In this document: positions 47,518 to 57,801 of the stretch, piece by piece
Layout: every line of letters starts with the position of its first letter
Position numbering within the stretch: the first letter of the stretch is position 1
Source: Forficula auricularia
Lineage: Eukaryota; Arthropoda; Insecta; Dermaptera; Forficulidae
NCBI GenBank assembly: GCA_024734495.1
Contig: JALMQS010000187.1
Span: 12,729,952 to 12,793,951 of the forward strand
Reading direction: 5' to 3'
DNA: 64,000 nt
The notes under the pieces: model-generated
Database searches by the model: none
What the model was told of the DNA's origin: nothing
The model's input: the letters and a program-made list of their open reading frames with translations, nothing else
Translations under genes and position numbers: made by a program

Positions 47518-48225
47518 AGTACTTGGACCCACCGAGCGAAGCACGGTAACTTTTTACTTCAGTTAAAACCTATATATTAATATTATTTTTAATTTAAAAT
47601 TCTGATAAAAATACAATATATATAGTATATATGGACCCCCCGAACCCTCCTCCCCCTAAAACCCAGCACTTCGACCCACCGGACCCCCCACTGAACCCCC
47701 AGCTCCACCTCCACCCCACCGCAACCCTGCAACTGCCCCCCACCACCACTGCACCCCCAGCTCCACCCCCGCACCCAGTTTTTGCATAGGAACAGTGGTT
47801 TTTATCAGAATTTTAAATTAAAAATAATATTAATATATAACTTTTAACTGAAGCAAAAAGTTGCCGAGCTGTTGTATTTATAGCTAGTTATAATAATAAA
47901 AAAATAATCGTATAAGATCTGAAATAAAAACAAAAATTAAATAAGATTTGTTTCCATGTTATATAAAAAAGGCACTTCAACCTTTGTTTGTAAACACACC
48001 TGTTTTGTTATGATTTAGACACCTGTTAATTAAAAACAAAAAAATTTCCAATTTTAATATAAAATATTAATATTTGCTATAACCCATTAGTAGGTTTTAA
48101 AATTAAATACCAATTAATAAATAAAGATAATTGAAAAAAATGTAAACAAACATTTTTATTGAGATTTTCATCTATCAATAATTAATTTAATTAAGAAAAG
48201 ATCAATTAAGATTAAATTCTCCAGA
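47518..48225 (+). repeat. ACCGAGCG-family repeat, copy 2
   Basis: Head TACTTGGACCCACCGAGCGA, a C-rich tract 47632-47775 ending in CCCAGTTTTTGCAT, and body with CACTTCAACC..TTTGTAAACACACC. The TTAAATTCAGAATTTTATC-type flanks of the tract are partly inverse to each other (47580-47605, 47795-47825). Confidence 0.8.
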
Positions 48226-48259
48226 AGACTAATAATTTAATTCTAATTTCTTTAATATT

Positions 48260-48990
48260 AAGTACCTTGGCTCACCGAGCGATGCACGGTAACCAAATTA
48301 ATAAATATACAAATATATATACATAGTACACGCCCCCCGGACCCCCCCCCCCGAAACCACGCACCTCACCCGCACCACTGCACCACCACCCACGGATCCC
48401 CGACAACTGCATCCCCACATCCATCCCCCACCCCGCACCCAGTTTTTGCATTTCTAGGTTTCTAATATGTGTATATTTGTTTACTCGTATACCAATTTGC
48501 CCACATTCGTTCATCATGATAAATATTTAGGAAAATATTAATAAAAAAAATAATCGTATAGGATCTGAAATAAAAACATAAAATTAAATAAAATTTGTTT
48601 CCACGTTATATAAAAAAAGCCACTTCAACCACTTTATTTGTAAACACACCTGTAATGTTATGATTTAGACACCTGTTAATTAAAAACAAACAAAAAATCC
48701 TAATTTTAATATAATATAATAATATTTGTTATAATTTATTAGTGGGTTTTAAAATTAAAAAAACCAATTAATAAATAAAAGATAATTGAAATAAATCTAA
48801 ACAATATTTTTTATTGAGATTTTCATCTATCAATAATTACTTTAATAAGAAAAGATCAATTAAGATGAAATTTGTCGAGGTCCAGACCTAGTCAGATCGT
48901 TTTCTCATCCTCAAAGCTTGTTAATAGAGTCGTTTTCAAAATAGAACAAATATACAAATATATAGAGAAAGTATGTACTTACTTTCTAGT
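48260..48990 (+). repeat. ACCGAGCG-family repeat, copy 3
   Basis: Head TACCTTGGCTCACCGAGCGA, C-rich tract 48328-48440, body and tail (GTCGTTTTCAAAATAGAAC) as in copy 1. Directly follows copy 2. Confidence 0.8.
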
Positions 48991-49507
48991 AGGAAGAAGT
49001 TGCATCAATAACTGAATAAATTAACACCAGTAAAAAAAGAGAGAATTTGCACTGGGAAAGATTCTCGGTCAACTGAATTGATTTATCAAATTGGCCGAGC
49101 TCGGTTTATCTGTTTCCATGAAATAGAGAGAAAAATATTCACGATATGTTGGAAAAAATGAAAATTATTAAGAAGATATCGAGAATGGGAACTTGTTATC
49201 CATTAAGATAAAAAAATGGTTTAAAATGTAATAAATAAATAAACTTGTGTGCGCACAACTCGACTTTTGCTTATCATTCATTCACTCTTCATTTAAAAAT
49301 TATCAATATATTTTAATTGCTATATCTAAATTTTTTGAGGATACAAATTAATTCAAATCAAATGATTATACAAATTTTATTTCAATATTCGACAATTTCG
49401 CCTGATTCACATTTTTCCATAAATAATAAATAAATGATTAATAATTCTATTATATCATTTTTTGTTCACTCTTTAATTAGTACTGAAACAAATTGTCTCC
49501 TTTATAT
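48991..49507. other. Non-coding stretch
   Basis: No coding frame or repeat partner recognised. Confidence 0.35.
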
Positions 49508-51060
49508 CTAGTACCTGGCCACCGAGCGATGTTCGGTAACTTTTTGCTTCGGTTAAAAGCTATATATTAATCACCGAAGCCCGCTCGTCCCCCTGAACCC
49601 ACACCCTCGCCCCCAGGACCCCCACCACTTCACACACCCCCCCACACACACCCCGAAACACTTCCTCCCCGTACCCCTCCAACAGCGCACCCCCACATCT
49701 CTCCCACCGTCACCTCCACCCTCGCCCCCGCCCCCTCACCCAGTTTTTGCATTTCAAGTCTTGTAGTGGCCCACAGATTATATGTATATATGTATAGGTC
49801 AAGGGCGGATCCAGGGGGAGGGGAGGAGGGGGCGACCGCTCCCCCCCCCATAGAGGCTCGTGCCTGGCGGGAGTGCAACACGTGCGTCGCACGCAGAGGC
49901 CAAAAAACGACGGCCAAATCCACAGGGAATTTATAACAATTTTTTTTATTTTAATGAACTTAAAATATGAGATATGAAATTTGTAAAAAAAATTTTAAAA
50001 TTGAAAATAAAGTTCTATGTGTGGACAATTCAATTCGATCGCGACACAGATTCCGAGATAAAAAGTAGATCTTATATATATACATCGGGCACCTTATATA
50101 CATTCTCTTCCCCCATAAAAAATTCCTGGATCCGTCCTTGGTATAGGTATATAAATAAATACCGTATAATAATTTTTTTTAATTAAATAACAATTTTTGA
50201 GTTCATCAATTAAATTGCCAAATTCTAATACTGAAAAATATGCTTGTGGGATTTAAAATTCGATTTTTAATCAATTAAATTTTATTAAATCAATTATTTT
50301 ACATTAATTAATGTATTCATTGTATTTTAGCTTCGACTTCGGAGATTACCTCTCCACCATCGACTGTCCTTGATCATCTTTTTAGTCCTTGTTTTTAATA
50401 AAAGCGAAAAACTAATTAAATAAAAAAACCTCTTTTCCGATAATTATTCCAATTCCATATATGTTGTCCTCCTATCTTCAGACCCAATCAATCAATTAAA
50501 TTTTATTAAACCAATTAATTTACATGAATTAATGTATACATTGTATTTTAGCTTCGATTCCGGAGATTACTTCTCCACCATCGAGTGTCCTTGATTATCT
50601 TTTTAGTCCTTGTTTTTAATAAGAGGAAAAAACTAATTAAAGAAAAAAACCTCTTTTCCGATAATTGATTGATTCTCCAATATCAATTCATCTCTCCACT
50701 TCTATCAAACCATCAATTAAATTTTCAAACTTTTAATATATATATATAATAAATAATTATAATGATCTTATTGTGGGATATAAAATTAAAAAACCAATTA
50801 TTTATTAAAAGGAAATTGAATAAAAATGTAAATAAACATTTTTATCGAGACAACCACCTGTGAATAATTATTTCAATTAACAAAAAACCCATCAAAAACA
50901 ACTTAGCCGAAGATGAGACCGTGACAGATCGAATGTCCAACACAAAACCCTCCTAAACCTTGAATTTCATCCAAATCGTTAGAGCCGTTTTCGAGAACCA
51001 GACCGAATATATATGTATATATATATATACAAACTTTGCTGGTTTAATATAATAAGATTT
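49508..51060 (+). repeat. ACCGAGCG-family repeat, copy 4, long form
   Basis: Head GTACCTGGCCACCGAGCGAT, C-rich tract 49570-49740, and two direct copies of a module with TTTTAGCTTCGA..CGGAGATTAC, CTCCACCATCGA (50330-50460, 50545-50680). Tail TTAGAGCCGTTTTCGAGAA. A hAT MITE sits inside at 49800-50140. The same long form occurs at 57802-59032. Confidence 0.82.
49800..50140. mobile_element. hAT MITE, 341 bp, perfect 8-bp target duplication
   Basis: Ends CAAGGGCGGATCCAGG and, inverted, CAAGGACGGATCCAGG differ at one base. GTATAGGT flanks both sides (49792-49799, 50141-50148). The paralogous repeat has the uninterrupted site at about 58294-58305. No ORF. Length and 8-bp duplication fit the hAT superfamily. 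Confidence 0.92.
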
Positions 51061-51188
51061 CAGAATTTAAGATAATTTCTCCAATGTGCCTGTGAGAGCC
51101 GAATATTTTTCCATCTTCTTAAAACAAGAGAGCCCCAAGGAGGCCGAGGGAATAATCTTCAATCTATTCTGGCCCTTCAACATGTTGG

Positions 51189-51225
51189 CTGAGGATGACA
51201 CATTTGTAAATGTCGAAACGTTCCT
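51189..51225 (+). ncRNA. Hammerhead-like core
   Basis: CTGAGGA, a GACA/TGTC hairpin (51196-51213) and GAAACG. Position 7 of the core is variable in hammerheads, so CTGAGGA is allowed. Flanking stems not established. Confidence 0.35.
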
Positions 51226-51319
51226 GGCTGACAATAGAATAAAGAAAAATAAAAAATAAAAATGTGTTTTTGGCCAAAAAAGAAAAAACTAACACCTATT
51301 TAAAAGAGAATTTGTATAA

Positions 51320-51499
51320 TTATATCTCAAAACACACTTAGTGATCCTCACTGGTGAGAAGTTATTCACCTGTGATCTTTGCAATAAGAAGTTTACACTG
51401 AAAGGAGATCTCAAAAGACTTTTACTCATCCACACTGGTGAGAAGTTATTCACCTGTGATCTCTGCGATAAGAAATTCTCACAAAAGTCTAGTATATAA
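51320..51499 (+). pseudogene. C2H2 zinc-finger gene fragment
   Basis: In one frame: LKTHLVILTGEK, FTCDLCNKKFTLKGDLKRLL, LIHTGEKLFTCDLCDKKFSQ, then stop. Linkers and CxxC pairs are clear. The H of the first linker is L (VILTGEK), and the first zinc-binding His of the next finger is L (LKRLLLIH). It is a decayed piece of a multi-finger gene, perhaps carried here by a mobile element. Confidence 0.75.
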
Positions 51500-51599
51500 A
51501 TAAAAGAATTCTGAGAATTAATTAAGAATTTAATATAAAATTTAAAATTTTTATAAAATACTTAAGTAAAAGTTATTTTTATTTTATTTTATTTATTAA

Positions 51600-52600
51600 T
51601 TTTTCATGGAAAGTTTTTTTTTTGTTTCTTTTTTTCGAAATATCTCAAAAACGGCTAAAACTATTTTGATTAAAAAAATTGAGCCAAACCATGGAATTTC
51701 GGTCTACAAAAAAGCCCTAATAGCTGAACATCGAAAAAATTATATTTTTCGAGATAATAATTGTTTTCTCAAAATGTCTGTTAGTACGTTAGTTAGTAAG
51801 TGTGTTGTCAAATTATTGTGGACACACTAGCTCAAAACTAGTGTGAATATCAAAACGAAATTTAATATGTAGTTTTGGTCCATTCAGATTAAGAGCTGAT
51901 TAGATTTTGGTGCATATGGACCTAAAATTAAGGGCGGTGGAGGGGGGGGGGTTAAAAATTAAAGATCTAGGCCATTTGAGCACACTCAACAAAATTTCGT
52001 ATACATAATCAGTGGGGCCCCAGAAGTCTAAAAATGTAAAAACTAACCGCCCAAAATGGGGGGGATGTATGGTCAAGAGATGAAAATATACGCTCTTGTA
52101 CTTAACTCAACCAAATTTAAAAATTAGGGGGGGGGGTTAAAAATTAAAATTGTAAGATTTTCAAACTAAATAACCGATAAAAACGAAATATACCATAAAA
52201 TATACTTATAATAAAAAAAATTTCTCCTTTTTTAAAGTCGGTTAAAAGGAGAGTAATTATTTATTTCGGGGGAAAATTGGGGGGGGGGGTTGAATAAAAT
52301 GGAGGACGAAATTTTGCACATGAACCCTATACGACCTTATGAAAATAACTCACTATGTGAAACTAAGGGGGGGGGGGGGGGTTCAAAAATATTTTCAAGC
52401 AAAAATCGATGAAAGGTGAAATATTTCTAATAAAATAGTCTCATAATTCAAAGGAGATATTATTAATTTATAATGGGCTCAAAATTAAGAAGGGGGGGGG
52501 GTACTTTCGTAAATAATTATAAATTATTTTAATTCAATATTAAATATAAGGGAGTGGCCAGGTGTATGGTAAAGTCGTGTGGATGGCCACATCAGTTTAT
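51600..52600 (+). repeat. ACGGCTGAAACTATTTTG repeat with G-run array
   Basis: CTCAAAAACGGCTAAAACTA at 51645 matches 37185. From 51938 to 52502 six runs of 8-14 G occur, most after AAATTA/AAATT and several before TTAAAAATT or TTCAAAA. Confidence 0.75.
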
Positions 52601-53080
52601 TATTTATTTGTTCATTTTTATTTATGACCTTCGGCCGGTTGGCGATTTTAGTCAGCTACATATTTAAAACATATAATAGTTTCAAATAAGCTGACGTGTT
52701 CTGATGTGCCCATCCACTTGACTTTACCATACAACCTGGCCCCTCAATTATATTAAATATTTAATAAAATTATTTACTATAACCATGTAGGCAAGGGGTT
52801 AGTTTTTGTATTTTTAGACTTCTGGGGTCTCACTGATTATGTATACAAAATTTGGTTGAGTTTGCTCAAATGGTCTAGATTTTTAATTTTTAACCCCCTT
52901 CCATCCCCCTTAATTTTGGATCGATATGCACCAAAATCTAATCAGCTCTTAATTTCAATGGACCAAAACTAGGTGTGAAATTTGGTTTTGATATTCACAC
53001 TAGTTTTTGAGTTAGCTCGTCCACAAAAATTAGGTAAATATTTGGTAACGCACAGACTAACTAACAGACTATTAAAAATA
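52545..53080 (-). repeat. ACGGCTGAAACTATTTTG repeat family, inverted copy
   Basis: It contains TGACTTTACCATACAACCTG, TTGTATACAAAATTT-type words and AATCTAATCAGCTCTTAAT, inverse to 51840-52060 and 37390-37660. It abuts the truncated Penelope-like coding region. Confidence 0.7.
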
Positions 53081-53146
53081 TTAGAAAAGTCATCATCTAA
53101 TATTATATATATTTTCTGTCAAAAAGAAAAAGGATTGTTGTGAGGA

Positions 53147-53926
53147 GTGAAAAATGGTGAAATTTATAGAAAATCCACAGCTACTGACATTGTAATACAT
53201 AAAAATTCTTGTAGACCAATGTCACATAAGCACGCAGCCTTCCATTCAATGATACATAGACTAATAAATATACCTCTATCAGAAAAAGCATACTCACAAG
53301 AATTAGAGACAATTAAAGAAATCGCGGTAAATAAAGGGTACGAAGCAAACTTTATAGACCAAATGTTAATTAAAAAAATTGAAAATTTAACGCTGGAATC
53401 AGTATATTCACAAAAGAATGAAAAAGAAAAAGAAAATCCTAGAATAGTTCTCCCATATTATGGACAAATTTCGGAAAAATTAAAACAAAAATTGAAAAAA
53501 TTAGGGTTCAAAACAGTATTCAAAACTCCAATTACTCTAGGAAAAGATTTAGGTTCAAATAAAAAAGACAAATTACCAAATATAGAAAAAGAAGGGGTTT
53601 ATAGTTTGAAATGCAAAGATTGCGAAGCGATCTATGTAGGGAAGACAGAGAGAAATCTGAAAATTCGATTAAATGAACATATAAGGGATTTTAAAAATAA
53701 AAAGTGCGAAAATTCTTTTGCAGAACATTTAAATTCAAACAATCACTCCTTCCCAGAAGGTACAGGTATTAGATTAATAAAAGGAGAAAAGAACCCAAAA
53801 TTAATTAGCGCAATCGAATCTTTAGAAATTTTGAAATCATTCAATAGAAATTCAAAACTCTGTTTGAACAATCAAATAGAGTTATCGAATAGTAATCTGC
53901 TTAAGATGTTTGCTAACAAAAGATAA
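53147..53926 (+). CDS. Penelope-like element, C-terminal part with GIY-YIG endonuclease
   Basis: This is the 3' coding end of a Penelope-like retroelement. Penelope proteins join a reverse transcriptase to a GIY-YIG nuclease that nicks the target for priming. Residues 1-70 match the region just after the transcriptase core (EIYRKSTATDIVIH, then MSHKHAAFHSMIHRL). The nuclease starts at residue 150: GVYSLKCKDC, with the CxxC typical of the group, then IYVGKTERNLKIRLNEHIRD with Y163, G165, R169, R174, E177 and H178. The frame opens after a stop at 53141 with GTG and no ATG, and the palm with its catalytic aspartates is missing, so the copy is 5'-truncated. The visible 259 codons are intact, suggesting recent arrival. 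Confidence 0.88.
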   Translation: MKNGEIYRKSTATDIVIHKNSCRPMSHKHAAFHSMIHRLINIPLSEKAYSQELETIKEIAVNKGYEANFIDQMLIKKIENLTLESVYSQKNEKEKENPRIVLPYYGQISEKLKQKLKKLGFKTVFKTPITLGKDLGSNKKDKLPNIEKEGVYSLKCKDCEAIYVGKTERNLKIRLNEHIRDFKNKKCENSFAEHLNSNNHSFPEGTGIRLIKGEKNPKLISAIESLEILKSFNRNSKLCLNNQIELSNSNLLKMFANKR

Positions 53927-54111
53927 AAGAAAAAGAAAAACCCTTCTTTTGTCAGCCTCTCTAAGGAGAAAGGAGAAAGAGAAACATATTGTTATATTTG
54001 AATGTGAACCCAAATAGAATGTCTTTATTAGTTCCTAGCCAGCAGTGACGAAGGAACACCAAGTTTTCAATATCCATATGATATTGACTCCATGAAAAAC
54101 ATTTATAATTG

Positions 54112-54160
54112 AAGAAAGTCTGATGATGAAGACCAAGTCTTCGAAACTATAGTCTCAAAC
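54112..54160 (+). ncRNA. Hammerhead-ribozyme-like motif of the Penelope-like element
   Basis: CTGATGA (54120-54126), then a perfect six-pair hairpin GAAGAC-CAA-GTCTTC, then GAAAC (54143-54147) and TATAGTCTC. Stem II is the best of the set; stem I is poor. Hammerheads in this position are known for Penelope-like elements, which supports the call. Confidence 0.55.
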
Positions 54161-54441
54161 AAATAAATAATATATATACAGATATATCATCTCGAGATAT
54201 ATGTGTGTATGTTTATTTGCATCAAGCAGAGGACAACCTCTTTGTTTCTCTTTGTGAATCAACAACTCTGCTACTCTCGGCAAAATAAAAACTTTTCAAT
54301 TAAGTGAAAATTTGTATTGTTGTTCTGTAGTCAAATGAAAAGAAGGAATAGGTGATGCGAGAGGTAAAGTAGTTGATGTATATTTTATATTATTGTTAAC
54401 ATGAAGTATATAAAATCTTTGTAAAAAATTATTTTAAGGTT

Positions 54442-54470
54442 CTGATGAAGGCAGAGAATGCCGAAATGAT
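54442..54470 (+). ncRNA. Hammerhead-like core, short form
   Basis: CTGATGA, GGCA-GAGAA-TGCC hairpin, GAAAT. The last base of GAAAC is changed, and no stem I was found. Probably a decayed tail. Confidence 0.35.
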
Positions 54471-54619
54471 GGGATAAAAATTGGCCACCATTGTAAACCA
54501 AAATAAAAATACCTCTTATAATAAATAACAATTTATTTATTCATATACTCACTGTCCATCTTAAGAGAATTTAAAAGACTGAGTAAAATAGCATCGAAAA
54601 TTGTTTAAAATATAATAAA

Positions 54620-55400
54620 ACCGGTCTAGCATCATTATATTAATATTAAAGACTAACAGACATTTTGACAAAACTATTACTATCTCTAAAAATATAATTG
54701 TTTCGATGTTCACTTATTAGGGCTTTTTTGTAGATTGAAATGCCCTGGTTTCGCTCAATGTTTTTATTCAAAATAATTTCAGCCGTTTTTTAGATATTTC
54801 GAAAAAAAAGAATAAAAAAAAAACAAAAAAAAAAACACTTTTTTCATGATGTAAAGAAAATTTAAAATACTAGGTAGGTTTCACATAACTAAAAGATCAG
54901 ATCACGACTCTATATATATTTCGGGGTATAAGCCCATCTTCAGGAGTTCACAAAGGACACTTTTTTCATGCACGATTACAATACTTGACCATACGCCTGT
55001 ATGATAAAGTAATAAGCTGACATGTTCTGATATGGCCATCCACTTGACTTTACCATACTACCTGGCCCCTCATTTATATTTAATATTTAATAAAATTATT
55101 TATAATCATCTAGGGTAAGGGGTTAATTTTTGCATTTTTAGACTCCTGGGGTTCCACTGATTATGTAGATACAAAATTTGGTTGAGTTTGGTACAAGGCC
55201 CTATATTTTATTTTTAACCCCCCCTCCCCCCCCCCTTAATTTTTCGGTCGATATGCACCAAAATCTAATCAGCTCTTAATCTCAATGGACCAAAACTACG
55301 TGTGGAATTTGGTTTCGATATTCACATTAGTTTTTGAGCTAGCTCTGTCCACATACAACCACTTTTTTCATGCACGATTACAATATACTTGACCATACCC
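54620..55400 (-). repeat. ACGGCTGAAACTATTTTG repeat family, inverted copy
   Basis: CATTTTGACA.AACTATTA to TTCAGCCGTTTTTTAGATAT is inverse to 37180-37330. CATGCACGATTACAATACTT occurs twice (54970, 55371), at the two sides of the block with CTTGACTTTACCATACTACC. Confidence 0.7.
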
Positions 55401-55508
55401 TGTATTGTAAAGTAAAAATACATAGTAAAATAATTACATTTTACATTAAAAAAAAAATCACTTTTATATTTAAAAAACAGTTTAACGAAAGGACAAATTG
55501 AATGATGT

Positions 55509-55545
55509 ATCCTGATGAAGCTTTGATTTTAAATCAAAGCTGTCG
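55509..55545 (+). repeat. Hairpin AGCTTTGATTT / AAATCAAAGCT after CTGATGA
   Basis: A long perfect hairpin follows CTGATGA but GAAA is absent (GTCG instead). It resembles the hammerhead-like tails without keeping the core. Confidence 0.5.
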
Positions 55546-55643
55546 TGACTTGGCAACTGTGTCTGGCTGCCTGCTTTCTGACACGAGAGCTAAATATAGA
55601 CGACTATGTATATGTGTGAAGGAGATGGAGAGAGAAAGCCCAA

Positions 55644-55644
<1 letters not shown>

Positions 55645-55680
<36 letters not shown>

Positions 55681-55708
55681 GATGGGTCCAGCACACACAC
55701 ACACACAG
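55645..55708 (+). repeat. CA microsatellite
   Basis: About sixteen CA units, then a second short CA run at 55691-55708. The 96-codon frame at 55502 across them is not supported as a gene. Confidence 0.9.
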
Positions 55709-55825
55709 CCTCCTCCTCGGCTGATGACACCCCCTTCCCTCCCCTATAGAGAATACTTACCTTATTCATCTATCCATCTCACTTGCACATAAAAGAGGTG
55801 CTTCATTTGAATGAACACTCTTGGT

Positions 55826-56000
55826 TCACACACACACACACTCATTTAAATATGATTAAAATAAAAGTCCAGACACTGACTGACTGACTGACCAAATGGT
55901 TCATATTAACCAAATATGATAAACGTCTAATAAATAAATAATATAATAAATAAACGAAATGCGATTAAATTCAATTAACAAATGGTCAGATACAATGAAA
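55826..56000 (+). repeat. Direct repeat, copy 1 of 2
   Basis: ACACTCATTTAAATATGATT to CAATTAACAAATGGTCAGAT, near-identical to 56649-56818. It includes an ACTG tetranucleotide run. Confidence 0.9.
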
Positions 56001-56645
56001 AATCGATATATTTAAAGTTAAGAAATTATATTTGATATGAATAGATGATGAAGTTAAATATGGCGAAATCGATCTCTGTTCAATATGAATAAATATATGT
56101 ATTTTAAGTATTGTCATATTTTTGAAGCAATTCTAGATATATTAATAATTAAGATGCCGTTATTTGAAACCAAGCACCATGTTATTTGAGTAAAACAGTG
56201 AAATAGTTAAATTTAATAGTTGGGTATTTAAATGGAATAATACGTAATTACGACAAGAAATGATATAAACTTGAAAAAAATTTTATTTATAATAAATATA
56301 GGATAGCTATGTATTTCTGACTAGAAGATGAGTATATTCATTTGATGTAGATCTATATTAAATCAAATGAATTATATAAATATTTATTTTAATTATTCAT
56401 TTGGTTGAATTAATTAGATAAAAATTTGAATTAGTTATTATTTTTTAATTAAGGTATAAGGTAATCTAATTTTCATATATATTAATATTTCTTATAATCT
56501 TATAATGGAATTTATAATTAAAAAAAAATTAATAATGTAAACAAAATTTTTGTCAATTTTTTTTAAATATCTTAATTATTAAGATATCCCTATTTGCAGA
56601 AAATCTAAGTCGTTTTATGATAAAAAAACATTCCTTTAGATATAA
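56000..56645. other. AT-rich non-coding stretch between direct repeats
   Basis: About 650 bp of AT-rich DNA with no ORF. The flanking direct repeats do not begin TG and end CA, so LTR structure is not supported. Confidence 0.4.
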
Positions 56646-56648
56646 TAA

Positions 56649-56818
56649 GAGGTTTACACACACTCATTTAAATATGATTAAAATAAAAGTCCAGACACTG
56701 ACTGACTGACTGACCAAATGGTTCATATTAACCAAATTTGAAAAACCTCTAAAAAATAAATAATATAATAAATAAACGAAATGCGATTAAATTCAATTAA
56801 CAAATGGTCAGATATAGA
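56649..56818 (+). repeat. Direct repeat, copy 2 of 2
   Basis: Partner of 55826-56000, offset by about 822 bp. Differences are few (for example TTTGAAAAACC for TATGATAAACG). Confidence 0.9.
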
Positions 56819-57029
56819 TTTTTTTTTTTTTGAGTATATCAGAAATTTTATTTATTTTATTATCAGAAAAAAGTGTAATAAATTTGTGACCCCAAATACT
56901 ATATAAATATTTATTATACAAATTAAAATTCGAAAAATAAGGCAAAGCTAATAATTGAAGCAGTCAGTTCGAAAAAGGCACGAGTCACATTTTTTTTCAA
57001 AATAGCTTTTTGGGTTATAATTTGAAAAT

Positions 57030-57293
57030 TCAAAAACAATAATTAAGGTGGCAATTTAATTTAAAATCATAATTTACTGAACTTGATTCATTGATATGTG
57101 CTGCAATATCGGGATTCTGGACTTGATCCAGTATAGCACGGAGTCTCAAAAGATAACTACTCCCATCTGTTAAATAATAGCAATAGCATGGACTTGGTTC
57201 ACTTTGTTTCTGAAAATATACTCCATTAACAAGTATTAATGCGCAATAAACAACAATTTTGGACTTGATCCACTTTAGCCCTGAGCGCCTCAT
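57030..57293 (-). CDS. Hypothetical 87-codon ORF
   Basis: ATG-initiated frame (MRRSGLKWIKSKIVVYCALI) with a short hydrophobic stretch near residues 12-28, two close cysteines (PCYCYY) and a C-terminal CHLNYCF. It could be a small secreted peptide or an open frame in repeat DNA. The phrase GGATCAAGTCCA occurs twice on its coding strand. I recognise no family. Confidence 0.2.
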   Translation of the reverse strand: MRRSGLKWIKSKIVVYCALILVNGVYFQKQSEPSPCYCYYLTDGSSYLLRLRAILDQVQNPDIAAHINESSSVNYDFKLNCHLNYCF

Positions 57294-57469
57294 ATCTAGA
57301 TTTAAAAGTGTAAGCGAAGTAAGTTATTTTCTATAAAAAAAATAACACATACCTAAATATTCATAAAAACCTTTAATTTCAATACTTTACATATATATAT
57401 ATATATATACTAAATACAAATTTATAATCTTAAAATAGCAAATAGAATATTTGAAGTACAATCGTAGCA

Positions 57470-57645
57470 TCCCTAGCCCCGACCTACCATCCCCTGGCGG
57501 ATCATTACTTATATAGCCGAGTCTCCCCTCCATGAGGCCCGCGAAAGTCAGCGGAAGCCAGCGGAGCGGCCCGAATCTCGGAGGAGAGGTGGCCCAGGTG
57601 GAGGGGGTCACCTCCCCTTCAGGACTCAAGGAGCGGGCGAGGCTC
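57470..57645 (-). other. Isolated GC-rich block of unknown nature
   Basis: A GC-rich patch in AT-rich DNA. The minus frame (MSPEGEVTPSTWATSPPRFG onward, ATG at 57629) is open through it, but no splice sites or domain are recognised. It may be an exon piece, an LTR fragment or a repeat head. Confidence 0.25.
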
Positions 57646-57801
57646 CGAACTTATATATAAATTTTCATTTATTCCTATATTATAAAAATCATTCATTTAA
57701 AGTTTATTGTCTCTCGAATATGATGGTAAAAGCCTAAAAAGTAAACTTAATTAAAGTAATAACTTTGTTAATTTTATTTCATTATACTCTATTAATATTT
57801 G

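Larger units (their letters stand above)
53100..54310 (+). mobile_element. 5'-truncated Penelope-like element
   Basis: It comprises the nuclease coding region, a 3' non-coding part, a hammerhead-like motif at 54112, and an end with CTGCTACTCTCGGCAAAA shared with 47.4 kb. The left junction, about 53080-53140, abuts another repeat. The 3' limit is approximate. Confidence 0.75.

Noticed and set aside
47589..49923. Glycine- and valine-rich frames on the minus strand
   Set aside because: Complements of the C-rich tracts in the ACCGAGCG-family repeats.
55826..56818. An LTR retrotransposon
   Set aside because: The repeats lack TG..CA ends and the 650-bp interior has no ORF, primer site or polypurine tract that I can see.
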